NCBI GenBank assembly: GCA_963844695.1
Contig: CAWJPL010000027.1
Location: 124,001 to 188,000 of the forward strand
Source of the DNA: RYN-230 sp963844695
GTDB taxonomy: Bacteria > Actinomycetota > Actinomycetes > Streptosporangiales > Streptosporangiaceae
Length of the DNA stretch: 64,000 bases
Direction: 5' to 3'
Shown here: in pieces, positions 42,156-50,811 of the stretch
Numbering within the stretch: the first letter of the stretch is position 1
Layout: every line of letters begins with the position of its first letter
Position numbers and translations under genes: made by a program
The notes under the pieces: model-generated
Told to the model about the DNA's origin: nothing
The model's input: only the letters and a program-made list of their open reading frames with translations
Database searches by the model: none

Positions 42156-42499
42156 GAGTCGCTCCCCGGCAGCCGGTCGAGATCGTCGTAGTCCCAGCGC
42201 CAGGCGCCGGGCTGAACGTCAGGGTCGAGCAGGACGGTGTGCACACCGCGGGCGCCCGCGAGCTCCCGCACGGTGTACAGCGGGAGGGCGACCCAGGGCT
42301 GGGCGTGGCCGAGCGCCTCGACCAGTCGCGGTACGGAGCTGAACACCGGCAGCACTGGCGCGCCAGCCAAGGACTCCCGAACCTCGAACACGATGTCCCG
42401 CTCGTCGTGCTCGATTGCGGGATGGGCAGGGGCGATGACGATCGCCCCGTCGTCGGGACAGCCCGGCCCGGCGGCGGACGGGCTCCCCGGAGTGCTCAT
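42152..42499 (-). CDS. SAV_915-family (SseB-like) protein
   Basis: This 115-aa protein matches the SAV_915/SseB-like pattern: DIVFEVRESLAGAPVLPVFS, LVEALGHAQPWVALPLYTVR and VHTVLLDPDVQPGAW. These proteins recur next to ESX-type genes in actinobacteria, with unknown function. The ATG at 42499 follows GGGGAGGCA. It is the first gene of the five-gene minus-strand cassette, and overlaps its neighbour by four bases. Confidence 0.82.
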   Translation of the reverse strand: MSTPGSPSAAGPGCPDDGAIVIAPAHPAIEHDERDIVFEVRESLAGAPVLPVFSSVPRLVEALGHAQPWVALPLYTVRELAGARGVHTVLLDPDVQPGAWRWDYDDLDRLPGSDS

Positions 42500-42661
42500 C
42501 GCGCCGTGCCTCCCCGTTGCTCGGCTGCGGTGTTCGGCTGCGACCCGGCTGGCTGCTTCCTGGCCGGCCGTTTCGGCACACACCGTAGCCCGTACGGTGG
42601 GGCTTTTGCGGGGAAATTAACCGGCCCGAGACCAGGCCGGAACCTTCGCGGCCGGCCCGGG

Positions 42662-44585
42662 TCAGGCTCCGGTGAGCCAGGCGAAGCTCCAGGGTTCGAG
42701 CTCGATCCGGGGCGCGCCGGGGTCTACCGCGGTGCTGGCGTGCGCGAGCCGGGGGCGGGTCAGGCCGGCCCGGGCCACGATCTCCGCGTCAACCCCTTGG
42801 CTGACGTCGCTGAAGTTGGTCAGCGAGAGGAACGGGGCACTGCGCGGATGCACCCGGCGGTAGGCCAGCACGCTCCGGTTCCCGGCCGGCAGGACCTCGG
42901 TCGTCCCGCCTGACCGCAGCGCCAGCAGTTGCTGGCGGGCGCGGGCCAGGCCTTGCAGGGCCGAGAACGCGCGGCCTTCCACGCTGGACGGGTCACCGCG
43001 CCGGGCGGCCCGGGCCCAGTCCATCCGCGGCCGGTGCATCCACCGGTTGTCGTGCGCGTGCGCCGGGTCTTGCGCCCACCCCGGATCGTTCGGCATGGCC
43101 AGCTCGTCGCCCATGTAGATGAGCGGGATGCCGCCGAAGGAGAAAACCACCGCGTACATGGACTCCAGCCGCCGCAGGCCCAGCGTCAGCTCGGCCTCGT
43201 CTCCGGCCGCCACCGCGCTCTCGATGCCGCACAGCGAGGCGGCCATGCCAGAGATCCGCGCGTCCCCGGTCCGCGGGTTTTCCTGGAACAGGGCGCCGCG
43301 CGCGAACGACCCCGGGAAACGCCCGGCGAAGAACTCGCTCAGGAACCGGCGGTGCTCGAAACCGCCCAGCCCGACGGCGGCGGCGTCCGCGTCGGAGACC
43401 GCCCAGCCGATGTCGTCGTGACAGCGGAGGTAGGAGACCCACGCGGTCGGTGCGGGTGCGGCCCGGCGGCGGGAAAGCGCGTGCTCGGCGAGCCGCACGT
43501 CCCGGCTGGCCAGGGCCGACCAGAGCATGACCATGAGCTGGTTGTCGTAGGCCAGGTCGCACTCGGGCCGGTAGCGGTCGTGCGCGCCGAGGTAGCCCAC
43601 CAGCATCTCCGGGCCGACGATCGCCTCGGCCTTGAGGACCAGGCCCGGCGCGGCCAGCCGGGTCAGCGCGCGGAACGCCTGGAGCAGCAGGTGCGCCTCG
43701 GGCTGGTTCTGGCAGTCGGTCCCGGACCGTTTCCACAAGAACGGCGCCGCGTCCAGCCGCAGCACGTCGACCCCGCGGTTGGCCAGCGTGAGCATGGTCG
43801 CGAGCATCTGCCGGAAGACCGCGGGATTGGCGTAGTTCAGATCCCATTGGTAGTCGTGGAACGTCGTCCACACCCAGCCCAGGCCGGGTACCTCGGTGAA
43901 GCTGCCGGGGGCCGTGTCCGGGAAGACCTCGGGCAGCGTGGCCTGGTAAGCGTCGGGTGCGGTGCGGTCGGGATAGATCAGGTACATCTCGCGGTAGGCG
44001 GGATCTCCGGCCTGCGCCTTGCGGGCCCATTCGTGCTCGCGCGCGGTGTGATTGAGGACCAGGTCGACGCACAGCGCGATGCCGCGGCCGTGCAGTTCGG
44101 CGGCGAGCACCTCCAGGTCGGCCATGCTGCCGACCCGCGGGTCCACCGCACCGTAGTCGGCCACCGCATAGCCGCCGTCGCTGTCCCCGTCCCTGGGGCG
44201 CAGCAGCGGCATCAGATGCAGATACGTGACCCCGAGCTCGGCCAGGTAGTCCAGATGCTGCCGGACGCCGCGCAGCGAGCCGGCGAACCGGTCCGCGTAG
44301 CAGACGTAGCCGATCATCCGGGACCGCTGGAACCAGGCCGGATCGATCTCGCGGCGCCGGTCCAGCAGGCGCAGCGGCGCGGGCCGCTCGGCGGCCGCGT
44401 TCAGCGCGTCGAGGATCAGCCCGGTCGCGAACCGGGTGGTGTCGATCGACGCCGCCATAGACCTGCTCGAGTGGCCCGGCGATGTCAAACGACAGCTGTT
44501 CCAGCCGGGCCAGGAACGCGTCGGCTTCTGCGGCGCCGAGACGCTGCCGCACCGCGTCCTCCGCCTCGTGGTCCAGCCTCAGCAC
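42662..44585 (-). CDS. amylosucrase-like GH13 enzyme, frameshift near N-terminus
   Basis: This GH13_4-type glucansucrase of about 640 aa (the amylosucrase length) uses sucrose to build alpha-1,4-glucan. The GTG at 44585 (after GGAGGAG) gives the short N-domain (RLGAAEADAFLARLEQLSF, DIAGPLEQVYG). A +1 break at about 44446-44450 precedes DTTRFATGLILDAL and the barrel. Catalytic regions are RLDAAPFLWK (nucleophile Asp), LKAEAIVG (acid/base Glu) and RCHDDIGW (third acid), with YADRFAGSLRGV and NFS-DVSQG near the ends. All are intact. An internal ATG at about 44458 could act as a start but would remove the N-domain. Confidence 0.9.
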
Positions 44586-44747
44586 GCGATGTCTCCTCCG
44601 AGCCCGGCCCAGGCGGCCAAAGACCGAGAATACGTCCCGGCGCTGCCCCTTGACCTCAAGCGGGGTTGAGGTTCTACCGTGCTGGGGGTGCGCCGGGCCG
44701 GACAGGGCGGCGCGCTGATCGACATGACCAGCGAACTGGAGCAGCAG

Positions 44748-45152
44748 ATGGCATTCACCGACGCCGAAACGGCCTACCTGGGCAGCCAGCAGCTGGGCAG
44801 GCTGGCCACCATCCAGCCGGACGGCAGCCCTCAGGTCAAGCCCGTCGGCTTCCGCGTCAACCCCGGGCTCGGCACGATCGACGTGACCGGCTTCAACCTG
44901 ACGTCCAGCCAGAAGTTCCGTAACGTCCGCCGCAACGGCCAGGCCGCCCTCGTGGTGGACGACATCGCGTCCACCGATCCGTGGCGGGTGCGCTTCCTGG
45001 AAGTCCGGGGCACCGCGGAAGCCCTGGAGGACGGCGTCGACGGCGGTCCGCTGATCCGGATCCGTCCCAGCCGGATTCTCAGCTTCGGCGTCGAGGAGCC
45101 GCCGGGCGAGCCGCACCAGACCCGCTTGCACGCCCGCGACCTGGCCGGCTAG
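44748..45152 (+). CDS. PPOX-class F420-dependent oxidoreductase
   Basis: This 134-aa split-barrel protein reads AFTDAETAYLGSQQLGRLAT, IQPDGSPQVKPVGFRVN, LTSSQKFRNVRRNGQAALVV and RFLEVRGTAEAL. It fits the PPOX F420 family (deazaflavin-using reductases). ATG 44748 is preceded by GGAG; earlier starts at 44724 and 44679 are possible. Its TAG stop shares the CTAG at 45149-45152 with the stop of the convergent gene. Confidence 0.87.
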   Translation: MAFTDAETAYLGSQQLGRLATIQPDGSPQVKPVGFRVNPGLGTIDVTGFNLTSSQKFRNVRRNGQAALVVDDIASTDPWRVRFLEVRGTAEALEDGVDGGPLIRIRPSRILSFGVEEPPGEPHQTRLHARDLAG

Positions 45153-45781
45153 GTCGGCTGCCTCAAGCCTCCGGCTGCGGTGTTGAGGGGGACGCCGGTC
45201 ACGCACAAGGGGCAGTCGGTGGCCGGCCACACCTGGCTGGGCAGCGTGGCCGCGGCGTGGCAGGGGACGGACATGGTGGCCTCGACGGTCGCGGCAGCCC
45301 CGCCGAGGGCCAGCAGCGCGCCCACCGCGACCGGGACGGCGCCGATCCCCCGGAGCAAGCCGAAGCAGGCCTGCACCGCGGTCCCGGCGTTGATGGCGTC
45401 ATCGACGATCGCGACCCGCCAGCCGTCCGCTCTCCGCGTCACGCTGGGAGCCAGGCGGTACCCGGCCTGGGCCCGGGCGGAGGTTCCCGGCGCGCAGGCA
45501 CCAGGTGACCGGCCTGCAGGCAGGAAGGCGGTGTCCAGCACGTCCGCCACGGCCAGGGCCAGGAAGGCGCCGCCCTCGAGCGGGCCGCAGACCGCGTCGA
45601 TGTGGTGCGCGTCCAGCCGGGCGCTCAGCCACTGCACGTACGGGCGCAGCCGCGCCGGGCGCAGGAACAGCGCGTCGAGGTCGAGCCACAGGTCCCCGTG
45701 GAACCCCGTGCCCAGGTCGAAGTGCCCGCGGCGCGGCTGTGCGAGCCGGGCCACCGCGGGTAGCCTCCCGCCATCGGTCAT
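45149..45781 (-). CDS. phosphoribosyltransferase-family protein
   Basis: This 210-aa type I phosphoribosyltransferase has the PRPP-binding loop RVAIVDDAINAGTAVQA (two acids followed by small residues and Thr). The N-terminal half resembles orotate phosphoribosyltransferase (GHFDLGTGFHGDLWLDLDAL; CGPLEGGAFLALAVADVL). A CPLC motif and an extra C-terminal tail are unusual for OPRT, so another nucleobase or a specialised role is possible. The ATG overlaps the stop of a 22-codon ORF (ATGA), indicating coupled translation. Confidence 0.82.
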   Translation of the reverse strand: MTDGGRLPAVARLAQPRRGHFDLGTGFHGDLWLDLDALFLRPARLRPYVQWLSARLDAHHIDAVCGPLEGGAFLALAVADVLDTAFLPAGRSPGACAPGTSARAQAGYRLAPSVTRRADGWRVAIVDDAINAGTAVQACFGLLRGIGAVPVAVGALLALGGAAATVEATMSVPCHAAATLPSQVWPATDCPLCVTGVPLNTAAGGLRQPT

Positions 45782-45846
45782 GCCGGTGTGCCGACGAGCT
45801 CGGCCGAGCCGTCGGCGCTGATCCCCATGCGGGACTTGAGCAGCAT
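45778..45846 (-). CDS. 22-aa peptide ORF coupled to the phosphoribosyltransferase gene
   Basis: This ORF encodes MLLKSRMGISADGSAELV plus four residues. It has a strong ribosome site (GAAAGGAGC, eight to ten bases upstream) and its TGA overlaps the next ATG. The peptide has no Cys and only two Ser, and no recognised precursor motif. It could be a translated leader that sets the translation rate of the phosphoribosyltransferase, a small functional peptide, or a precursor. The strong ribosome site argues that it is translated. Confidence 0.55.
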   Translation of the reverse strand: MLLKSRMGISADGSAELVGTPA

Positions 45847-45942
45847 TGGCCTTGCTCCTTTCCTCGCGGCCCGGCGGGCCGTTCACCCGGGACGCCGGAA
45901 CCGCAGGCGGATACTCGGCACCAGCCCGGGTACTAAGCGTCC

Positions 45943-46395
45943 GTGGCAGAGAACGAAGGGGCAGGGCGAGGGTACCCGTTGCTGCGGCAGGTCGTCCTGG
46001 ACGGCACTGACGTGCGGGAACTGGCTGAGTTCTACCGGCAGCTGCTGGGCTGGCGGTACCGGCCCGGCGATGAGCCGCCCGCCCCGGGTGAGCCGGACCC
46101 GGCGGGCCAGGACTGGCTGGTCCTCAGGGACGCCGCAGGCGCGGTCCGTATCGCGTTCCAGCAGGTGGCGGAGCTGCCCCAGGTGACGTGGCCAGACGGC
46201 GCGGTACCCCAGCAGATGCATCTGGACCTGTACGTGACCACCGCGGACGAACTCGGCGCGGCCCACCAGCGGGCGCTGGGCCTGGGGGCCCGGATGATCT
46301 ACGACCGGTCGGGCGACCCGGAGGAGCCGCTGCGCGTCTACGCCGACCCGGCCGGGCATCCCTTCTGCATCTTCCTCGGCCCGCCGCCGGCCTGA
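45943..46395 (+). CDS. VOC-family protein
   Basis: This 150-aa VOC-fold protein reads LLRQVVLDGTDVRELAEFYR, QDWLVLRDAAGAVRIAFQQV, QQMHLDLYVTTADELGAAHQ and VYADPAGHPFCIF. It belongs to the glyoxalase-like class common in actinobacteria, often of unknown substrate. The GTG is probably leaderless, because TACTAA sits six bases upstream (45931-45936) and no ribosome site is seen. Confidence 0.88.
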   Translation: MAENEGAGRGYPLLRQVVLDGTDVRELAEFYRQLLGWRYRPGDEPPAPGEPDPAGQDWLVLRDAAGAVRIAFQQVAELPQVTWPDGAVPQQMHLDLYVTTADELGAAHQRALGLGARMIYDRSGDPEEPLRVYADPAGHPFCIFLGPPPA

Positions 46396-46495
46396 CGCTC
46401 TGTTATCCCTGGGCGACGACCCCCTGGAACCCCCGCCATTCGCCGGCTCGGCGAGGACACGCCTCCGGCGCGCCTCCCCTCGCCAGCGAATCGGC

Positions 46496-47250
46496 TCACA
46501 CCTGGTGAGTGGCCTCCCAGCCGGGCAGCGGGACGGCCCCCCCGGGCAGCGCCGCCCAGAAGTCGGCTTCCGGGGGCGCCTCGACCCGGATGCGCCGGCC
46601 ACCGTCCCAGGCCGCGTCGAACCCCAGCCGCCATGAGTGCAGCAGCGTCCGGCCGGTGGCTGCCTTGTCGAACAGTGGGTCGCCCTCGATGGGATGGCCG
46701 ATCCACGCGAGGTGCACCCGGATCTGATGCCGGCGCCCGGTCAGCGGGCAGACCGCGAGCAGCGTGTGCCCGGCGTCGCCCCTCACGGCCTGGAACGTGG
46801 TGGTGGACGGGTAGCTCCGCACGTCCTGGAACTGCTCGTCCGCCGGGATCGACCAGCGGGAGCAGGCCGGGTCGAAAGCGATCGCGGCCCGGTTGGCGGC
46901 CACCCGGACCCGGTTCTTGCGCCCGACGCTGAGCGGCAGTTCGATGGTGCCCCGGCCAGGCAGCCCGGTAGTGGCGGTGACGGCCAGGTAGACCTTGTCC
47001 ACCGTGCGCCGGTTGAACTGGCGCGTCAGGTCGCCGTGCAGGGCCAGGTCCTTGGCCAGGAGCAGGACCCCGGAGGTCACCTTGTCGATCCGGTGGGCGG
47101 GGTACAGCTTCTCGCCCGCCTCCTCCGCCAGCCGGACCAGGTCGGTGTCGTGCCGCTCGCCCATGACGGACAGGCCGGCTTGTTCAGCACCAGCGCCGCG
47201 TCATCCTCGTAGAGCACGGCGGCGGCCCGGATCTGCGCCCAGTCGCTCAC
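46496..47250 (-). CDS. RluA-family pseudouridine synthase, frameshifted near N-terminus
   Basis: This pseudouridine synthase of about 251 aa modifies rRNA or tRNA. The first frame from GTG 47250 reads SDWAQIRAAAVLYEDDAALV then LNKPA. The frame then slips near 47170-47178, where a GGCC-type repeat seems to have lost one or four bases; the next frame continues SVMGERHDTDLV, the catalytic PAHRIDKVTSGVLLLAKD (Asp) and TGRRHQIRVHLAWIGHPI. It lacks an S4 domain. A TACCGT -10 lies six bases before the GTG, so it is leaderless. Confidence 0.87.
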
Positions 47251-47461
47251 TGACCCACGGTATCCGGATCCCGGTAATCCGGTCACGATCCCGGGCAGCC
47301 CGCGGCCCGGTACCGGGGACACTGCGGCCCAGGTCACAGCCTTCCCGTCGGCCACGACACTACTAAAAGTTGCCACCGCTGATACCTTAGCTTTAACCGG
47401 AACGGGAGGTGGCGGCAGCGTCCTGCTCCGGTTTCCGTCTCTACTACGCGCGGGATCTGGT

Positions 47462-48505
47462 GTGGGTAGATGGGTTAGTGCCCCGTTGGCCGCCTGCCTG
47501 CTGGCTCTGGCCGCCGCAGGCTGTACTGGGCGTGCGGTCGCGGACGGCACCGCGACCCCGGCCCGGTCCGCCCGGGTCAGCCAGGCCGCCACCACCGCGC
47601 CGCCGGACCCGTCCCCGTCGGCCGCCCCCGCGGCGGTCGCGTCCGCGGTGTCCGCCCGGCCGCTGCCGGCGGGCACGGCAGGCCAACTGCCGCCGGGAGC
47701 TTACTACCTGCTCGCCGGGCGGTCGCTGAACAGCCTGAACGTGTGGGAGGTGGGTCCGGGCGGGGCTCTTACCCAGCTCACCCACAGTCCTCCCGGTCAT
47801 GGAGTCGACGCGCTGGCCGCGTCCAGCGCAGGGATCATCGTCGGGGACTCCGCGGACGGGACGGACCGGCTGGCCCGGTGGACCCGGCACGGCCCGTCCT
47901 GGCTGCGGCACAGCTACGGTGGACCCCTCATCGAAGGCAGCTCGCCCGATATCAGCAGTCACGGCACCATCGGCTACGTCACCCCGCCCACCGGGTCCGG
48001 CGCGCACCAGGACCCAAACTTTGCCATCTGGACCCAGCCCTCTTTCACCAGCCCGGCCACCGTCGTCTACCGCCAGCGCCGCCCGCTGGACGGCCCGGTG
48101 TTCGGGCCGCACGGCCAGATCGCCATCCAAGGCTGGACCGGGCCGCAGGACAGCCGCCGGCCGGGCGTGCTGGTCTACCGCCACGGCGGCGTCACGACGC
48201 TCACTACCGGGGTGTCCGCGATCCCTTCCCTGCTGGCCTGGGGCCATCGCGCCCCGGCGCTGGCCGTCGCGTTCCCGGCGAACCGGGCTGAGCTGCTCTT
48301 CCCCGACGGCAGGCGCCAGCCGCTGCCGCCCGGCTGGCAGCCGCTGGCCTGGAACCAGGCGGGCACCCAGCTCCTTATGCAGTCCGCCACGGGCCTGGGC
48401 ATCTGGTCGGCTACTGCCCCCACGCGGGTGCGCACGGTCGGCATCATCACACCCGAGGTGCAGATCCTCCAGGCGGTCTGGCTGGCCAGGCCGGCGCCGA
48501 TGTGA
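47462..48505 (+). CDS. putative lipoprotein with beta-propeller-like domain
   Basis: This is a 347-aa exported protein with a signal sequence ending LLALAAAGC (lipobox, Cys at about residue 21), then a Ser/Pro/Ala-rich linker to residue 65. The rest repeats short strands with Trp and Gly (YYLLAGRSLNSLNVWEVGPG; WLRHSYGGPLIEGSSPDIS; QPLAWNQAGTQLLMQSATG), as in TolB-like propellers. No enzyme motif is visible. The start GTG 47462 lacks a clear ribosome site. Confidence 0.78.
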   Translation: MGRWVSAPLAACLLALAAAGCTGRAVADGTATPARSARVSQAATTAPPDPSPSAAPAAVASAVSARPLPAGTAGQLPPGAYYLLAGRSLNSLNVWEVGPGGALTQLTHSPPGHGVDALAASSAGIIVGDSADGTDRLARWTRHGPSWLRHSYGGPLIEGSSPDISSHGTIGYVTPPTGSGAHQDPNFAIWTQPSFTSPATVVYRQRRPLDGPVFGPHGQIAIQGWTGPQDSRRPGVLVYRHGGVTTLTTGVSAIPSLLAWGHRAPALAVAFPANRAELLFPDGRRQPLPPGWQPLAWNQAGTQLLMQSATGLGIWSATAPTRVRTVGIITPEVQILQAVWLARPAPM

Positions 48506-48593
48506 CCGCTGGCCCGGCCGGGCCTGGATAACCAGCCCCGGTATTGAGCCGGCCTCCCGGAAGAAACGCCGCCGGCGGCGGGTTGGCGGCTAG

Positions 48594-49625
48594 GTGAGCA
48601 ACGTACCGCTGTCCGTGCTGGACCTGGCTCCGGTGGCGGCCGGGGCCAGCGCCGCCCAGGCCCTGGAGTACACCACTGCGCTGGCCCGGCGCACCGAAGA
48701 GCTGGGGTACCGGCGGTTCTGGGTGGCCGAGCACCACAACATGCCGGCCATCGCCAGTTCAGCCCCCGCTGTGCTGATCGCCCACCTGGCCGCGGCGACC
48801 TCCACGATCCGGGTGGGCTCGGGCGGCGTGATGCTGCCCAACCACGCCCCGCTGGTGGTGGCAGAACAGTTCGGCACCCTGGAGGCGCTGCACCCGGGCC
48901 GGATCGACCTGGGCATCGGCCGGGCCCCGGGCACCGACCAGTACACCGCGCTCGCGCTGCGGCGCACCATGGAAGGGCTCTCGGCGGAGGCGTTCCCGCA
49001 GGAACTGGCCGACCTGATCGGGCTCTTCGGTGCGGAGGGCCTGCGGCGGCGGATCACCGCAACGCCGGGGCGGGGTGACATGCCCGCCATCTGGCTGCTC
49101 GGCTCCAGCGGCTTCAGCGCCCAGCTCGCCGGGGTGCTCGGCCTGCCGTTCGCGTTCGCGCACCATTTCAGCTCGGCCAACACCGTGCCCGCGCTGGCCC
49201 TGTACCGGCAGCATTTCCAGCCGTCCCAGTGGCTGGAACGGCCGTACGCGATGGTGGCGGTGAGCGCGATCTGCGCGGACACCGACGAGCGGGCCCAGTG
49301 GCTGTCCGGGCCGGCCGCCCTGTCCTTCGTCCGGCTCCGGTCCGGGACGCCGGCCCCGCTGGCCAGCCCCGAGGAGGCGGCGGCCTATCCCTACTCCGAC
49401 CGGGAGCGGGAGTTCGCCCAGGACCGTTTTTCCGGCCAGGCGATCGGCTCCCCGGAAACGGTCCGTCAGCAGCTGTCCAGCCTGCTCGAGCGGACCGCGG
49501 CCGACGAGCTGATGCTGACTACCATGGTCTACGACATCGAGGACCGGGTCCGCTCGTTCGAGCTGATCACGGAAAAGGTCGCGGGCAGCCTCGCCGGGCC
49601 GGCCTCTGAGTCTTCGGGCGCCTGA
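48594..49625 (+). CDS. LLM-class (luciferase-like) flavin/F420-dependent oxidoreductase
   Basis: This is a 343-aa TIM-barrel monooxygenase-like protein: LSVLDLAPVAAGASAAQALE, RRFWVAEHHNMPAIASSAP, RVGSGGVMLPNHAPLVVAEQ, ALHPGRIDLGIGRAPGTD and PAIWLLGSSGFSAQLAG. This is the MsnO8/YhbW-type alkanal-monooxygenase-like subgroup. The start is GTG at 48594. Its TGA stop lies in a 16-bp tandem duplication (49612-49643). Confidence 0.92.
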   Translation: MSNVPLSVLDLAPVAAGASAAQALEYTTALARRTEELGYRRFWVAEHHNMPAIASSAPAVLIAHLAAATSTIRVGSGGVMLPNHAPLVVAEQFGTLEALHPGRIDLGIGRAPGTDQYTALALRRTMEGLSAEAFPQELADLIGLFGAEGLRRRITATPGRGDMPAIWLLGSSGFSAQLAGVLGLPFAFAHHFSSANTVPALALYRQHFQPSQWLERPYAMVAVSAICADTDERAQWLSGPAALSFVRLRSGTPAPLASPEEAAAYPYSDREREFAQDRFSGQAIGSPETVRQQLSSLLERTAADELMLTTMVYDIEDRVRSFELITEKVAGSLAGPASESSGA

Positions 49626-49643
49626 GCCTTCGGGCACCTGAAC
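49612..49643 (+). repeat. 16-bp tandem duplication over the oxidoreductase stop codon
   Basis: CTTCGGGCGCCTGAGC is followed at once by CTTCGGGCACCTGAAC (14 of 16 identical). Each copy holds a TGA (49623 and 49639), in two different frames. Confidence 0.82.
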
Positions 49644-49730
49644 CGCTGGGTGGCCGTTTTCTTTTTCCCCCGCGTTAGCAGCGGGTACACCAGGGTAGGT
49701 CAGGGCCCACGCTCAGGGAGGGCACACACC

Positions 49731-50153
49731 ATGGCAGACCCGAACGGTACGACATCGCCCGCCGTAACAGCGGAGACTTCCACAGGCGACCTGGTCAAGA
49801 ATTTGTCTGAGCAGGTTTCCCGGCTCATCCGGGATGAGCTGAAACTGGCCGAATACGAGATGACCGCTAAAGCCAAGCGGGCCGGCCGGGGCGCGGGCAT
49901 GTTCGGCGGCAGCGGTCTTTTGGCGCTGTATGGTATTGGCTGCTTCTTGGCGGCGGCCATTATCGGGCTGGCCTTGGTCGTGCCGGCCTGGGCGGCGGCC
50001 CTGATCGTGGGCGGTGCGCTGCTGGTCGTCGCGGCGATCGCCGCGATGCTGGGTAAGAGTCAGTTTGGTCGGGCCACGCCGGCGGTACCGGAGCAGACCG
50101 TGCAGAGCGTCAAGGCCGATGTGGAAGAAATCAAGGAAAGGGCACACCGATGA
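49731..50153 (+). CDS. phage holin-like (actinobacterial holin-X) membrane protein
   Basis: This 140-aa protein has an N-terminal amphipathic region (GDLVKNLSEQVSRLIRDELK, LAEYEMTAKAKRAGRGAGM) and two membrane spans (FGGSGLLALYGIGCFLAAAI; VVPAWAAALIVGGALLVVAA). It matches the actinobacterial putative holin-X family, found in chromosomes and not a phage marker here. ATG 49731 follows AGGGAGGG. It overlaps the DUF3618 gene by four bases (ATGA); this pairing is conserved and probably concerns envelope stress. Confidence 0.88.
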   Translation: MADPNGTTSPAVTAETSTGDLVKNLSEQVSRLIRDELKLAEYEMTAKAKRAGRGAGMFGGSGLLALYGIGCFLAAAIIGLALVVPAWAAALIVGGALLVVAAIAAMLGKSQFGRATPAVPEQTVQSVKADVEEIKERAHR

Positions 50154-50695
50154 CCGCAGCAGAAGGCGCACCAGGCGAGACCGGCTCCCCGCCCGACAAT
50201 CCGGAAGCCCTGGTCGAGGAGATCAACCGGACCCGGGAAGAACTCGGGAACACGGTCGAGGCGCTGACGGCCAAGGTGGACGTGAAGGCCCGGGCCCAGA
50301 GCAAGGTGAGCGAGGTCTCGGGCCAGCTCAAGGGTAAGGTCCGCGATGTGACCCACGGGCTGTCCGGCAAGGCCGACCACCTGAAGGGCGAGGTCAGCGG
50401 CCGGGCGGCCGGGGTCCGGGAGACCGTGACCGAGAACGGCAAGACCGTGCTGGGCGCGGGGGAGCCAGTCACCAAGAGCATCGCCAGCCGCGCTTCCCAG
50501 GCCGGGGCCACCGCGCAGGCCGCGGCCACCAAGGCCGGGGCGACCGCCTGGGCCGCTACCCCGGAGCCGGTCCAGCAGCGCGCCAAGCGGGCCGCGGCCA
50601 CCGTGAACCAGCACCGGGTCCCGTTCGCGGCCGCCGCGGCCGCGGGTGCCTTGCTGCTGACGGGCTGGCTCGTAGTCCGCAGCCGCCGGCGCTGA
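50150..50695 (+). CDS. DUF3618-domain membrane protein
   Basis: This 181-aa protein has the DUF3618 motif near the start (NPEALVEEINRTREELGNTV followed by EALTAKVDVKARA), a long Ala/Lys-rich helix, and one C-terminal membrane span (FAAAAAAGALLLTGWLVV) with a basic tail. The start overlaps the holin-like gene's stop. It is usually co-transcribed with that gene; the function is unknown. Confidence 0.88.
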   Translation: MTAAEGAPGETGSPPDNPEALVEEINRTREELGNTVEALTAKVDVKARAQSKVSEVSGQLKGKVRDVTHGLSGKADHLKGEVSGRAAGVRETVTENGKTVLGAGEPVTKSIASRASQAGATAQAAATKAGATAWAATPEPVQQRAKRAAATVNQHRVPFAAAAAAGALLLTGWLVVRSRRR

Positions 50696-50736
50696 GCGAC
50701 GTACCCCTCTGTCAACGCAGCGGGTCTGTCAACGCG

Positions 50737-50774
50737 GCGGGCCGGGCCTGATCATCGGATCAGGCCCGGCCCGC
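50737..50774. terminator. bidirectional hairpin terminator
   Basis: This is a 17-bp stem, GCGGGCCGGGCCTGATC-type arm (50737-50753) with its complement (50758-50774), around a 4-base loop. It lies between convergent genes ending at 50695 and 50812. TGTCAACGC(A/G)GCGGG is directly repeated just upstream. Confidence 0.85.
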
Positions 50775-50811
50775 GCGCTAGCTGGAGCGCTGTCCTAGCC
50801 CGGCCACTGGG

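Noticed and set aside
42993..45230. Long minus-strand frame running through the amylosucrase and PPOX genes
   Set aside because: Only the short stretch 44450-44585 is real (the amylosucrase N-domain before the frame break). The rest is Arg/Pro/Gly-rich shadow sequence.
49731..50695. Holin-like gene as evidence of a prophage
   Set aside because: The holin-X/DUF3618 pair is a common chromosomal pair in actinobacteria, and there are no phage structural, integrase or lysis genes nearby.
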